Positions 1 through 13,000 of a stretch of 64,000 nt of DNA are shown piece by piece. The notes beneath the pieces were generated by a model that saw only the letters and a list, made by a program, of their open reading frames with translations, searched no databases and was not told the origin of the DNA. Within the stretch, counting starts at the first letter, position 1. Each line of letters opens with the position of its first letter. Origin of the DNA: Porodaedalea pini (Eukaryota; Basidiomycota; Agaricomycetes; Hymenochaetales; Hymenochaetaceae). The stretch spans positions 1-64,000 of the forward strand of contig NBAY01000101.1 of the NCBI GenBank assembly GCA_002794775.1, written 5' to 3'. A program made the translations under genes and the position numbers.

Positions 1-1549
1 TTTTGTGATGGTCTCATCGGGTACGCGTATGATTACCACGTTCATAAAACGTCCGTTTTCCCGTCAACCTCCCGGTTCTCGATTCGTCCTCTCTTTTTGG
101 CATTTGGACTCGCTGCTTGAAGATTCCGAGACCGCGTTCAGATTCTCGCCGGACTTCGGATTTTTTATCGCACCGGACGTGCTCACGATTAATGAGTGTC
201 CTGATATTGATTTACGCGACCCGACACTTGTGGACGTTCCATTTCCATTTCCAGTTCACCTGAACTCGATCCTTTTTTCGCCCACTTTGTACTTCGGTTA
301 AGGTATTCTATACACGTCGTTTTAGCTTTTTACTTTTTCATTTCTTTCAGCTGAATAATGATTGTACGCGCTGATCGTTAGTCTCCATCATTATGATACT
401 TCTGCATTCGGTTGTTTTCGCTTTGTTCCTTACTTTCCAGCTTTTTTGTGACCATCTTGCCTTGACTTCTTGATCTTCCTGGACAAACCCTTTTTGTTGA
501 AATGTGCATTTGCATGACTATCCGCGCTCGCGTGATCTTCTTATGTATGGACTGACTCCAATTTTGACTTCCCGGCGAACCACGAGAAAAATAACTCCGA
601 AATTCCACGATGAGAGGTCTTACTGACGCTTTTGATACTCTAATTTGTTCCGGCATTATATATTCCGGCGTGTTGCGCAGAAGTTGAATATCACCTCAGA
701 ACTACGTGTCTGCGTTCGAACTTCGAGAAACTGGGCTCGGTATTCGGCTGCTATGCAGCCCTTTATCTCAGACGGATTCTACGCAAACTACTGGAACTCT
801 CGAGTCCCAGAAAGATCTTTTCTTTTTTCTGGCCGCCTCGAGGCTTGAATCTAAGCTTAGACGACCTGATTCTCTGTGGTCCCCGCGTAATACAGACGTA
901 GGCTTTGGCTCGCAGCACCCCGGGATGGCCAGCTTCGTCCCCGGGAATCATCACACTCCTGTATGAATTTCGTCTCCGACTCAAGCCTAACTTGGCAAAT
1001 GAATGCTGTCGAAGCCGCGAAGGCCTCCCATGGGAGCCGTATGCTACGGGAGAGAAGAGAGGACTGCGCGAAGGAGTTAATAGAACATGAGTAGTTCGTC
1101 CAAATGAACAAACACCTCGTGTTCGAGGAGCGTTAGAAGCTGATGCGTGAGATGTACAGTGTTCTGTCACTGAATCATGATAGTCGATTCAACTTGTGCT
1201 TGTACGTACGTGCGCAGCTTGAACGACCTATCACTGATTGCTGCAGCACCAGAGGAGAGCTGGGCCTATATGGTTAGAAGCTCGTGAGCACCAACCGACG
1301 GCCAAACCCATCCTCCGGCTGAGAGTTGAATCGGCCATCGTTCTCAATTGCATCAGGGGTTTGCACGTCGGTAGATCGCATTGTGGCGTAGCTCTCGTCA
1401 GCTTCCAGAACCTTGAATAGGGGAATATGTACGCAAGAGTCTGGATAAACTCTAAGCCTCGACCAACTGGCAAATCCAGGCTCGTGAAGAACCGCAGTTC
1501 GGGAAGATCAAGAAGCTGATGAGAGACGCGGAGAATTGACCCTCATCTT
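1..1549. other. gene-poor left edge
   Basis: No open frame here has coding character that I can support. The longest frames are under about 135 codons, overlap on both strands and match no family I recognise. The 99-codon frame at 5-301 could be the tail of a gene outside the window, but nothing confirms it. Confidence 0.4.
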
Positions 1550-1655
1550 GTCCTGCAACACTCGAGAGAAACAGCTAGCCCCTTCATTGTTTTCTCCCGG
1601 CTCCGGTGTGATGCTTCTCGAAACACTACGATGAGATCGGAGTGCTGTTGGTGAA
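1550..1655 (-). repeat. shared block, copy A (inverted)
   Basis: The reverse complement carries a core (CTCATCGTAGTGTTTCG) and, further on, GTGTTGCAGGAC. The same two landmarks occur in the same order on the plus strand at about 17609-17709 and 27340-27432. In each unit the block lies on the 5' side of an F-box pseudogene, so it marks the segmental duplication. No function is visible. Confidence 0.6.
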
Positions 1656-2579
1656 ATGGTGATATACTATTGGCTTCAAGTTGTGATTACGTCCGCAAAG
1701 AATTGTGCACAATGATTTGGTTGAGAAATTAGGAGGCGCCGCGCTTGAGAGTCGGAAAAACTAACGAGAGTGCCATAAGAGCTCCGAGTAAATACGATTC
1801 TTCAATGAATTTCTGAATACATTTATGGCGAAACTCTCTCAAAAGTCAAGCTTCCCGCGCGGAGGCGAAGATCAAAGTCGAGACAGACCACATGTCTTCT
1901 GAGTGACTGCTATACATTATAAGACCGGTCTCTAGTTGAAAGACGCAATGCAGGTGCAGTTGGAATATTCCAAATCTGAACGTTGGGAGCTGAAGGGACG
2001 TCTGATCTGAAACCAGAGAATGAGACCAGAGAATATTAATGACTTTTATAGACGTTTCTGTACCTTTGGGAATAATTTATAGGGCGGTAACACAGAGACA
2101 ATTAGAAAATGAAAAGGTACTTAGTCTGGGTGATTTTGCTCACCACTCGCGTCTCATTTGTTGAGCTTGTTTGTGCCAGCTTGGGCTGGTTTGATCATCT
2201 GAGTTTGAATAATCAATCCAACCAAGCGACTCGTCTGTGCGCTTCAACTTGAAAGCATGAATGCTGCCTTGAACTTGCGTACCTGAGCACTGAACTAGCA
2301 TTAAATTTCGAGTGCTTCGTTGATAACTTATCCGGCAACAGTGCTACTTTATCGGGTTGCCGCATTCTGCGCACGCCGAAGCTTTGCTTTGTACCTATGG
2401 CTCAGAGTCGAATTATGGTACTGCATTGCAGAAAATCAACAGTTCCCACACACTCTCGCTCTTGCTTGAACTTAAAAGTATCAGCCAGAGTGCGACTCTG
2501 GTAGATAGGTAAGTTTTGATACCTCAGAACAGTACCGGGTCGCACAAGTCCTTTGTACAGTACTATACCTGCGCTCGAA

Positions 2580-3692
2580 GCTGCTGATTGAAACCCCCAA
2601 ATTCGCACCAGATCTCTGGTACATGGACTCGTTTTGAGCCAGCCAGTGCCACAAACATAAACGGGAAGTACAAGGAGGCTGTTCGCACGAAGTCCGCCCT
2701 CTCCTGGGTCTGCCATTTTTTCAGAAGACTGTTTCCAGAGCTCTGTTACGAAGACATATGCGTAAGTCTTGGCTCCGATGGCTTACTAGAAGCACTGGAG
2801 TCTCCGAGAAAGGAATATTTCTTGGGTCTTGGAGGCTACGTGAAGCGTATCTCGCATCCTTGCCTGGTGATAAAGGATCGCGTCAATTACAGCGCTCAAT
2901 ATACGAGAACGTGCGTCGAATACTTCCTTCTTGTCCCAACATCCGTGCTATCTCACGTCCTCAAAAAATGTCCCCAGAAGAAGAGCAGAGCCAAGACGGA
3001 GTACTGCCCGGACCTCCTATTGATGACCTTGAGTTCTCCTTCCTTCATCGTGTGGACTGGCGCAACACCCCCTTCGACGTTCCGTTTGCAAACGCACCCT
3101 CGCCGCAATTCATCTGGACTTCTTATTTCCTTCGCATACTGATTGTGGGTGCAGACAGCTTTCCGGTGCAGCCGGACGAACGGGATCTGGAGATCGTCGT
3201 TGATTTACCAATTGTCTACATCCTCGGGATCCGTTCACTCAACACCTTCGGCAGCTAGCGTCGCCGCTATTCCTCCTCTTCCTCGCGCTCCGCCGCCTGG
3301 TAGTCGGGCGGCTGGAGGCGATTTACAACTTCTTTTCGGAATATCTAGCATTCTTCTATCCCTAAATAGCTGCGCTTGAGATAGGTCCGGACACCCGCTT
3401 CTTGCATCACGATTTTATCGCGAACGCTTTTGGGCTGCTGCCCCAACGTGACAGTGCTGTACATTCTGGTTGCGACTACCCGACCGATGAACCGGAACGA
3501 GATACCGAGGGTCTCTCTGGCTCTTCCAGTTCAACGCGTTTGCCTGCATGCCTCATTTCCAGAGTATGCTGAAAATTCCGATTACAAGGAACTGGCGTGG
3601 TGGACGATACTTCAGAAATGCTTCGAGGGTCCGTATGGGATTCGATCGCGATTCAACACGCTAGGGCGTTCCATCCTCTGACATCGAAAGTG
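2580..3692 (+). pseudogene. F-box-like protein pseudogene, copy A
   Basis: Fragments in shifting frames match the intact F-box-like protein at 57654-58970. At about 2690-2855 there is a run ending in ELCYEDI and GSDGLLEALES. At about 2870-3258 the frame moves by one and reads NVRRILPSCPNI, PPIDDLEFSFLHRVDW and LGIRSLNTFGS, which then stops. At about 3430-3690 it resumes with VLYILVATTRPMNRNEIPR and FEGPYGIRSRFNTL. The F-box end itself is not readable. At least two frame changes and one early stop make this a dead copy. The residues that survive are those shared by the intact paralogs, so the ancestor was coding. Two more decayed copies lie at 15560-16640 and 25170-26390. Confidence 0.8.
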
Positions 3693-3889
3693 CCCGGTCA
3701 GCCCCTATGCTGCGCCTCACACAACATGAAAGCAGTTCACATAGAGCGCGAAAGAATAGAATTGAAACCACACGCTTACTAGAAATGACTGCAGTACCCA
3801 CTGCGCTCGGACTATAGAGTCAGATTGCACCAGGCCTAGTCCAACGCTTCTTCTGTCGGGTCTGCGGGCGCATTGGCGTGAAACTCCTT

Positions 3890-4210
3890 GCCTATTCGAA
3901 CTCCTGCGCATCAGACAATAATACATTCGGTTCGAGATATCCTGGTACTTTGCTCTGTTCGGCACTATAACATCTGCGAAAACGGCGCTCTCGAAGCGGT
4001 TTGGCGCCTCGGTGATAACTCGAGGCAGTGTTCTGCTCCACGGAGTCTGCATGGCTTTGAAGCCAACGCAGCGCATTCTTCTGCCGCCATATCATCCATC
4101 CGACCTTCAGGCAAAGAGGCGATTTCATTGTGCAAGCCGCAGTGACATATTATCAAGATCCTCGACCGATCGAGTCGCCATAGATGATCATCTCATTTTA
4201 ATCCTACTGT
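3890..4210. repeat. block downstream of F-box copy A
   Basis: Conceptual translations of this block and of the inverted block at 24720-25010 are alignable on both strands. Examples are SLCKPQ against SLCKLQ, and DRVAIDDHLILI against DSVAVDGHLILF. Both lie just 3' of an F-box pseudogene. They are either a decayed small gene or non-coding sequence copied with the F-box unit. The coding strand cannot be decided. Confidence 0.5.
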
Positions 4211-4214
4211 AATG

Positions 4215-7200
4215 GTGCTATTGCACAGTTATCTTCAAGAACGCTCCTGTTCTCTATGGTTTTCTATCTTTGCTGGTGTTCTCCATTTTCTCTGCCTTCG
4301 CTATTAATTTTTGTGGCTGGCAGTCTCGTTCACTCGAATGTTGTATCTATACGCCTCTACTGGCCTTTACACAGTCTGGTCTTCTGATTTCGTCCTGAGC
4401 TTTGATAAAGCCAACGAAGTCATCGGTGCTGCCTTCCTTCCACGCAGTCACATTTACCGCTTTGAGCATATGCGTCTCATTCCTTCCACCTCTGGACACA
4501 CCTCCCGGGCGGAGAACACAACGGTCAAGAGATTGGCTATATACTCCCTTCCTTATCCCTTCTCCCTCACTCGCAACTTTTGCCGTACAGCTCGTATGCA
4601 TAGCTTCTTTACATCCGATGTTACCGCTCTCATCCCCTGTCCCTTGCTTCTCTCATATTCTTCCTAGTCGTCTGACCAATTCTGTATGTCTCCTCTGCTG
4701 AGCGTTCTGCGACATGTATTTTCCTTTCAACGGGTTCCCCTGCTCTCACATCTGTTTCATGTTTTCGCTTCTATCATGCTATCACACCGGGCTTTCCATT
4801 CGCTCCTTGTCTCGTCCACGACCCACTCCGTTTCGTCCTATACGCTGTGTAACAGCGAATAACTCCGAGCTTGCTGTTTCAGACTGCAGCCACGGTTCTT
4901 GGCAATCTCGTCTATGCCGCTCTTTCCCCCTTCTCGAGTTCTTGCGCTTCGGCTTCTTCCTCGTCTACCGGGACTGCTAGTCTGGCTGGTGGGTAAATTC
5001 TCTATGATGTTGAATTTATGAAACCGATGGTCCGTGACTACGCACTGTTCAAGATGCAAGTACGGCGATATAGAAACAGAGGGGATGACACATGCTGTAA
5101 GCTCAAGAGTCAGAGCTCGGAAGCACAAGCTTGAAACCTAACGCTGACGATCAATGATCAATGATCAACCTCAGACTCCAATCGCATTTCAGAGACTTGG
5201 AGCTTCTTTCTTCTTCGAGCTCCACACTAAGCCAGCTGAATCTGAAACGCAGCAAGGGCTGGACGGGCCGGGATGCATGTAATTGTAAAGAGAGGGGAAG
5301 AGGCCGGGGGAAGAACTCAGAGGGAAGGGCCAAGGGCCAAGGGGCGAGTATTAGTGAGGGATTCTGAAGTTCTCGGGGCCTTGGTGCCTGCTTGCCCTTC
5401 GTGTTCTTTCCGACTCTCGCGGGATCACCTCGAGTTCCAATGTGTTCGAGACATTTCTAGTTTGTTTCGAATGCACCCACCCGGCCTGTGGCTGCAAGTT
5501 TCGTGGTCGTGATTGGTGCTGCGGTATGCCAATACGGATTCGATTTTTTTTTTTCTTCCGGTAGAGAACTTCCGAGTTCGAGGACAAACGCAGCGGATGA
5601 TCTTGAAGCCGCTGAAAGTCTTCCGCAAGGACGTTTTGGATAGCACGTCAATATTACGGATATCAAAAACCGTACGATGATAAAAATAGTTGTATTAATA
5701 TTAATATTTTGAGATTCAAAAAGAACAAATTTTAAACGGGTTTATGAGAAAAGTTTTACGAAGAAAACTCTGCAATACTCAATACTCACAGAATAAGGGC
5801 ATTTTTTTTATTTTTGTTTCCGTGCGAGGAAGAGCATAGCATCGATTAATTAGACACCGCTCCCGAACCCCGACTCTCGATCCTTGCCCTCCCGAAATAG
5901 AATGAATAGAAACACCGAATTCACGCGGGGAGGAGATCGAGCGCGCATGGATGACGTGTATCTGACGGGAAACGGATGTTTTATTTATATTCCCTCTTCT
6001 CTTACTCTCACTCTCACTGTCACTGTTCCGCTCCGCTCCGCCGGCCTCAATATGTTACTGCCCGCTCGCTATCCTACTACCTATTTGTACAAGTACACCC
6101 CCCAGCCTTAGACCGACGTACGTACGTAGGTCAGGTCTCCGGGACCGCCCAGCCGCCTGGTACAGTAGATCAAGCCAGTAAAGAGAATATCAATATTAAT
6201 GGAAACGCTGAGAGCCCAATATTAATATTAAATCCAACCCGAACGATGACTAGCAAGAGCGGCGAGACGCATCTGATATTATAAGTCTTAGGATAATAGG
6301 AATAATAGAATAGCCAATATTTTTATTTTTATTAATGCGAGGCTGAGGGGGGGTAGTGTTCGTATTAACATTGGCTAGAAGATTCTGAAGAAGACGACGG
6401 CCTGGGGGGTCGACGTCTACTTGAATTAGAAACGAGAAGTACGACTTCGCAGCGCGGAGAACATGAGCTCCATCCGACATTACACTATTTTTTCTTCATC
6501 TCTCAAATTCATCTCAGCTTTCCTGGCTCCTGGATCCTACTGTATATCAGATTCTCCCTCAAAATCCTGAATTTAAACTTACAGAAACTCGTTATTTACG
6601 CCATCGATTCTCTAGTAGACTCTGAAAGCTTTAATTTCCTTTGTTTTTTTATTGGGCTCCGCATCGTTTTGGGAGGGAAATAAGACGATCCGGTGATCTG
6701 ATCATCTGTGACGCTACAGATGGGAGGATGGGATGCGCTGCGACAGGCCGACGAAATGCGAGGCGGGAAGGCCAGTAAGGACGAGAGCAAGTGCGCAGCC
6801 AGTAGGAGGGCGCGGAGAAGTGATGAGCCCGCGAAAGGACAGAGGGCAGAGGGCAGAGGGCGGAGACGGAGATGGAGAGACAGAGAGACGGAGACAGAGA
6901 GAGCGGCCATAAGAACGCCACCGCGCCCGTCAAACCACGACGCATCCTCCACGCGCATCAATATTTCGATCTGCTCCCGAACTAACCCAGTCAAGAGCTG
7001 AGGCGTGGGATTGCACAGATGAAATCCCGGGGACCACTCGACAGATCTGGGAGGGGGGGTAGGCGCAATATTAATGTTAACGAATATTAATCGGCGCGGC
7101 GGCGAATCTCCTGGTAAAAGCAATAGGATGACTGGATGACTGGATTACACATATAAGGATAGAAGGATAGGATAGGATAGGACAGTCTGTCGTGGCGCGG

Positions 7201-7540
7201 AATATTTATATTAATCTTATTTCTTAACGCACCGGTTGACGGGGATTGGGCGCGGGAAACACGCGTCGATCGGGGGGGTAGCCAATGGGAATAGGAGAGA
7301 CATCAGACAAAGTGGGGATCGACGCCGGCGTCGGACGCGCGCGGGAAAATGGGAGAGGCCTAGGGATCCACCCACTGGCGCCCACATAAGTATATCGGAT
7401 CGGAACGAAACGTCCCACAGCACTATAGTAATGGTATATATCCTTTCATCTCTCAGTGCTGGGTACTGGATGCTGGGTACTCACCTTCATGATCTTTGGT
7501 ACTTCCTTACAACCTCATCGCCCTGTATCCCGAGTCTCGC
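4215..7540. other. long gene-poor region upstream of TEA gene A
   Basis: No supportable gene. The stretch is pyrimidine-rich from about 4230 to 4980. From 5690 it contains repeated AATATTAAT-type motifs (near 5693, 6190, 6222, 7075, 7083 and 7210). It may be distal promoter or decayed duplicated sequence. Confidence 0.45.
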
Positions 7541-7588
7541 GTTCCCATTCCCGTTCCCGTTCCCGTTCCCATTCCTATTCCCATTCCT
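7541..7588 (+). promoter_or_regulatory. TTCCCR array with TEA-type CATTCC sites
   Basis: A hexamer-like run of TTCCCG/TTCCCA units contains CATTCC at 7546, 7570 and 7582. CATTCY is the published AbaA site and CATTCC(T/A) the TEAD M-CAT site. The array lies about 2.4 kb upstream of the start of TEA gene A. A regulatory role is inference; the run could simply be a microsatellite. Confidence 0.35.
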
Positions 7589-8072
7589 GAGGCCCGAGTG
7601 ACCCGTTCTTTCCGTCCTTCTTCCTCTTCCTCTTCCTCTTCGCTTCACCTCTCTTGATCGGATCCGCCTCGCCCCGCACAGGTATTGTGCTACTGTACCT
7701 CAGGCTGTGGGTGGGTACGGTCCGAGCGGCGAGAGCTCTGCTGGTAAGGTATAGTCATCCCGACCTCCGAGTCCGAGATCGTTTACAAATTACAATAAGC
7801 GTTAGGCGCCCTAGGCCTCGCGTCGGCCGGGGGGTGAGCTTCCCGGCTCTAGAGCTCGGATTCGTGCTTCATACTTTGTTTTGGGTATCGGTGTCTGTAT
7901 TAATATTGGTGTTGGTGCTGGCATGCTGTTACCGTCGTCGTTGATCGGGCTGCTTGTAAAGTTTGGGACTTTGAAATATGCACTGACAGGAGGGGGTCCC
8001 GAGTGCGGGCTGTGGGGCTGTGGGGCTGTGGGGCTGTGTGACTCACGATCACCCGCGTTTTCGCTACTGTGT

Positions 8073-8104
8073 TTTGTTGTTGTTGTTGTTGTTGTTGTTG
8101 TTGC
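8073..8104 (+). repeat. (TTG)n microsatellite
   Basis: About ten tandem TTG units lie in the non-coding region upstream of TEA gene A. It is a simple repeat with no further meaning visible. Confidence 0.9.
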
Positions 8105-8400
8105 TGATCGGGCTGCGTGTGAGCTTGAGGAGGGAATACCAATATCATTAATATTTGCCATGTAGACACGCACCAGGATTAGATTTGGGGGATATCGATG
8201 TGGGATGCGGGTTATGGGATCTGGGTTTCGAGATTTCGAGATTTTAGATTTGTGTTCGTGTATTTTGAATTGGGTTGGTTCTTGGATTCGGGAAAGGCGC
8301 TGGTGGAGGTGAGCCGGAAAAGGGATTACCTCTTGAGTCGGAAGTCGGCGTGGAGCGTGGACGGAAGCAAAGAAAAAAAGAATTAGAAAAAGAGGGGCCA

Positions 8401-8421
8401 ACGCCGATCCGGGACCAATAG
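8401..8421 (-). promoter_or_regulatory. conserved upstream box 2, TEA gene A
   Basis: The reverse complement of this site (CTATTGGTCCCGGATCGGCG) is found with small changes at 21444-21467 upstream of TEA B and at 30964-30983 upstream of TEA C. Its distance to the start codon is about 1.6, 1.4 and 1.3 kb in the three genes and its orientation to the gene is the same. This is either a retained regulatory element or simply recent common ancestry of the promoters. Confidence 0.55.
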
Positions 8422-9213
8422 CATTAGCAATTAATCGCTGTGTGATCGATCATGCGCTTTGTCTCTCCTGTCTGAGACTCTGGGACTCTTCTTCTCGAAT
8501 CTCGACGCTTCTTGCCCTATTCTGCTGCATGTCTTTCCTATTTTATCCCCCGGCCTCGATGCGATTCTCTCGAGAATTATCGCTCAATTTCCGCCCAGAC
8601 GTAGTGGCGTGGCGTGGCGTTGTCGGTCGGGTCTCCGTGACAGGCAAGCAGCTTCGCCCTTCAGTTTCAGAACCCACATCGGGACAGGCGTAGGACGGAG
8701 ACGCGGATTCTCGATTAATATTCACTGTTGTGATGCGCTCCTGACTAGTACTAGTACTGCTGTCTGACGGCCTGGGGAAAGAAATGCTAGAAGTCAAAAC
8801 CGCAATTACTGGCTTCTTTTTTCGGGAAAGGAGATCGTGACGCAGAAGGTAGCAGAAGGTAGGGGGGGAAGAGAGGACGAGGGAGAAACGGCCTCGGCTT
8901 TGGCTCGGAGGGTGAATGTCGCCTGTAGGGTCTCCCTCTCCATCGTCTATCTCACTGTTCGCTGTGCGCGACCAATTGGGAGCGCTGTATAAAAAATTTC
9001 ACGTTGGGAGCGCGTGGTGCACACGCCAGACGGTGCCTTACGACGAGCGACGGGGGTCGGGCACCGAGCTCGACTGACCGAATCCCGTGCGGAGAGGCCT
9101 AGGCGGAGAGGCTTCGACTCGGACTGCCGACCGGTGACTCGGATCTGCACGTGCCGAAGATGCGGAACGCGGGACGCAACGCCTGAGGTGGAACTTGGAA
9201 CTCGAACTTGAAC
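8422..9213 (+). other. distal promoter homology region of TEA gene A
   Basis: No gene. The interval between the two conserved upstream boxes aligns, inverted, with 20837-21443 and 30339-30963. A further shared patch is at 9010-9060, matching 20979-21006 and 30480-30520. This indicates that about 1.6 kb of upstream DNA was duplicated with each TEA gene. Confidence 0.5.
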
Positions 9214-9237
9214 CTTGTCTAGTGCGGGTGGGTTAAC
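9214..9237 (-). promoter_or_regulatory. conserved upstream box 1, TEA gene A
   Basis: The reverse complement (TTAACCCACCCGCACTAGAC followed by AAGG) matches 20808-20836 and 30309-30338. The box lies roughly 0.6-0.8 kb upstream of each TEA start codon. Conservation is seen directly; function is inferred. Confidence 0.55.
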
Positions 9238-9698
9238 CCTAACTCATGCGAACACCTATTTTCGGCTGAAATCTTATTGATATTGATCTTGGGGCTATAT
9301 ATGTTTGTTTGTGCTTTTGAGTGGGACGCGTACGGCAAGGGCTCGAACGTCTCCGCGATTAATATTTTTTCTTTCGCCCAGTCCGTTCAGAAAAACAGTT
9401 TCCGATTCCGAGAAGGTAAAATTAATATCGATTTCAATATTCCGAAGGCGGGATTTCCTTAAGCTTGTCCTCTGTTGTTCGGTTCTCGATGAGTGACCAG
9501 ATTCCCTCTCCGACCCGAGCTGGCTCCTGCCATATCGTTCGCCATGCCGTAATCCCGCCCTGCCCTCCTTTCCTTTCCTTTCCTCGATCGCGTTCCAAGT
9601 CCGTATGAGGGATTTACCTCATTCGGCTCTCGCTCTGCTCCTAGGCCTGGCACCACGCGAATCCGAATCCACGCTGATGAATATTAATGAAGAGAGAT

Positions 9699-9722
9699 CA
9701 CACACACACACGCACACACACA
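9699..9722 (+). repeat. (CA)n microsatellite
   Basis: A run of CA dinucleotides with one interruption, in the promoter-proximal region of TEA gene A. Confidence 0.9.
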
Positions 9723-9854
9723 GAGTCAGAGAACCGAAGTCGCCGAGGAGACGGGACTCGCGTTTCTCTTATAAGACTAATAGTAAGAGCTATGAATGCC
9801 ACCGACCCCACACTGGCTAGCTTGCTTGCTTGCTGCGTTCTAGTCGTCCGCTGC

Positions 9855-9870
9855 TGCTTAAAATGCTATC
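9855..9870 (+). promoter_or_regulatory. putative core promoter of TEA gene A
   Basis: TGCTTAAAATGCTATC is almost identical to the inverted site 29863-29878 of TEA gene C (TGCTTTAAATGCTATC). Both lie about 170-180 bp upstream of the start codon and contain a TTAAA-type TATA variant. The position suits a core promoter followed by a 5' leader of roughly 140 nt; no transcript data are available. Confidence 0.45.
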
Positions 9871-10027
9871 GGCCGCGTTCTCCTGACCGCATACCGCATC
9901 TCTCACCTCTGTCCCTGGTCTCTATCACTCCGCTCGACGGACGACGGCGACGGCGACGCGAGATACACGCCCCGCTTCGTTTCTCCTTACACGACACACG
10001 ACGCTTGCCTGTAGTTTCTTCTCCGCC

Positions 10028-13000
10028 ATGGACACGCACCACACGTTCGCAGACGCCGTCGACGCGTCCGTATCCGTGCCCTCCCCGACGGCGGCATTCG
10101 CCTTCACCCACAACGCGCCCTCGCCTGAATCCCCGGGCGACTTCGACATGCACCAGCACGCCCAACGTCCCCATTCCCATCCCCATCCCCATTCTCATTC
10201 TCATTCTCATTCTCATTCCCGTTCCCACACGAACGCATATGGCACCCATCCCTACGGCGCCTCTCATCCCGCGGCGTCCCCCGTCGTCGCCAGTTCGGAC
10301 TTTGACTTTGACTTTGCGAACTCGCTGCGCGCGGTGCGCGGTGCGCGGTCTTCGTCGTCCTTGTCGTCGTCGTCCTATGGTCACGGACAAGGACAAGGGT
10401 CACATCAAGGACAAGGGTCAGGACAAGGTCAAGGTCAAGGTCAAGGCGCAGGTGCGGGTGCAGGTGCAGGCGACGGAGGACGGGGACGAGGACGAGGACA
10501 CGAAGGGATGCAGATGCAGGGACCTACGGCGTCGGAGGCAGCCGTCGCGGAGACGATCGTGCGCGCGCGCAAGAGCTGGAAGACGGTGAAGGGCCGCTCC
10601 GAGCCCGTGTGGCCGCCGAATTTGGAGAAGGCGCTCGTACAGGGTGGGTCCCCCCCCTCCCCGCTTTTTTTTCTCTCTCTTTTTTTTCCGGGGAGGGAGC
10701 GCTGCCAGTGGGCCAGTGGGCGCCGCTCGATATCGATTCCCCGAGTCGAAGAATGGGAAATGAAATATCTTTACTGACGCTGTTGATTTCTCTCTTCCCT
10801 CCTCAAATCCCTTCCCGTTACAAACACACAACGCAGCTCTCCTCCAGTACAAGCCGCACGACTCGCGGTACGCGCGCGCGCTGGGCCGCTTCCCGAAGCG
10901 CAACCGCTACATCTCCGATTTCATCTTTGCTGCGACGGGTGTGCGGCGGAGCCCGAAGCAGGTGGGGAGTCGGTTGCAGCAGTTGAAGGACGTTAGTTGT
11001 GGGAAGATGCGTGAGTAACGTCTCTTTTTTCACCTCCATTTGGTTCCTATTCTTCTTATCTATTTGTCGAAAATCTATGTGCCTTCACAACGAGCCAACC
11101 GCACGAGCTAACTCCCGTCTTCTACGCCCGACAGTCCTCAACCACGTCGCGAGCTGGTCGCTCGAGCCCCCTTCTACGTCCTCCACGTCCTCCTCCTTAG
11201 CTAACGACGCTCCCATCTCTCCGTCGAACCTTCACCCGGATTTGAATGTGATTGTCAGCGACGTCCATGGACATGGACATGGGTCAGGTGCGTCGTTTTT
11301 CCCTCTGTACATGTGTTCGCTTGTTGGTTGGTGGATTGGGGCTGATGAGAACTCAAATTTTACTATTATTGTTATTATGGCAAAAACGAATCCATCTTGA
11401 TACTCGTGAACCCCCCTGGACGGCGTTTCTATTACGCGCTCATCGCATTCCCGCAACATCGTCTTCCTTCGAACCCGACGGATAAAAACACCAACTTGCC
11501 CAAATCGAACGCGTTGAATGACGTTTTCCTTACGAACCTTTGTCATTACTTTATCTTGACGGTGGACGGCCCCCTTCTCGCCATCGCCGCCCCTCGACTC
11601 CGACTTCGACTCCGACTCCGAAACCCGAATCCGAACTTGGACGAATAATTCAACGATTTTGCCAAATCGACGCAAAAAAAAAAAAAAAACGCTGTTCGTT
11701 TCTTCCCCTCGTCATTCTATTATGCATCGGATGTCGGACGCCGGCACCTCCCCCATCCTCATCCTCACCCTCGACTTCCACATCGAACTTTACCCGAATT
11801 TCGAAATCGTGATCCTCACGCGCGCGCGAATCGAAACGAAAAAAAACAAAACAAAACAACAACAATGCAACTCATATTCCGAATATATTCCACTACTCGA
11901 TCATCCCCCGTCTTTTTATCATCTTCTTCAACTTCTGCTATCTCGCTTCGCTTGATCGAACCAAAAATCCACATGTCTTTCCTATCGGACCATTGGGACG
12001 TCGGACGCCACAGAAGGTTCGCAGTCCCCTGTATCCCCACTTGCAGGCGCGCATGCGTCCTCTGCAGCAGCCCTGAAGACGTACAGCGCGCATTCGGCGC
12101 TGTACCCGGCGTCTCGCGTCCAGGCGCGCGGGTACGCCTCGGCGCCGAGCTCGCCGTTCGACTCGCCGCCGCTGACACCTATGGTCAGGACACTGGACGT
12201 ATTCGTGCCGTTTGACCCTGCAGGCGACGACACCGCTAGTGCCAGCAGTAGGGCAGGAGCAGCGGGCGATGAGAGCCCAGGACGCCCGCTTGTGCATTTC
12301 GGCGGCTGTCTCGCGCGCCCGGAGACGGTATTCGCGCCGGAGCCCGCGCATGGGTGGATGGAGCCCTGCGCGACGTTTACCGCGCGCGACCCCATTGCTG
12401 CGCAGAGCGTCGCACGCGTGTGGGCCGAGGGCGCATCTGTGTCCTCATCCTCGTCTTCGTCCTCGCCTATTTCGCCTTCCAACCTACTCCCCAGTTCGGC
12501 GCAGATGGGGAGGGAGAGGACTGGCGGGAGGGTACAGGTGCACGAGCACTCCCAGCCGCTCGTGTGCACGCAGACGCCCGCTGCACGTGTGAGTGCGGCG
12601 CAGTCGTCCTTTTATTCTGTTGATAAGATCGCGTTGGGGCGTGGGCCAGGGCAAGGACAGGAGGGTGCGAATGGGCAGGATCGCGAGTGCTTTATGTATG
12701 CGACGCGTCTTGTGGACGACGCGATGTGGCGCGCGATGCGTCGGGAGGGAGGTACGTATTCTAGCCATCTTGAACATTGATTTTGTTAAACATCCTTCTT
12801 TCATTTCTCATCCTCCTGCTGGATTTTTATTTATTTTACTCGTGCTACAGCTGGCCTGAGTAGATACACCATCTCGCAGGAGCTGATGTACAGCTTCGAC
12901 AGCCCGGGCACGGCGCGTGGGGAGACGTTCCTCGCCATCACGTACCACTTCGTGCCCATCTCTCCCTTTGCTGCACATTCCTCGCTTTCGCCGCTGAGCA

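Noticed and set aside
9866..10403. Long antisense frames (up to 176 codons) opposite exon 1 of TEA gene A
   Set aside because: They mirror the GC-rich repeats encoding His-Ser and Gly-Gln tracts, carry no domain and have no counterpart in TEA B or C.
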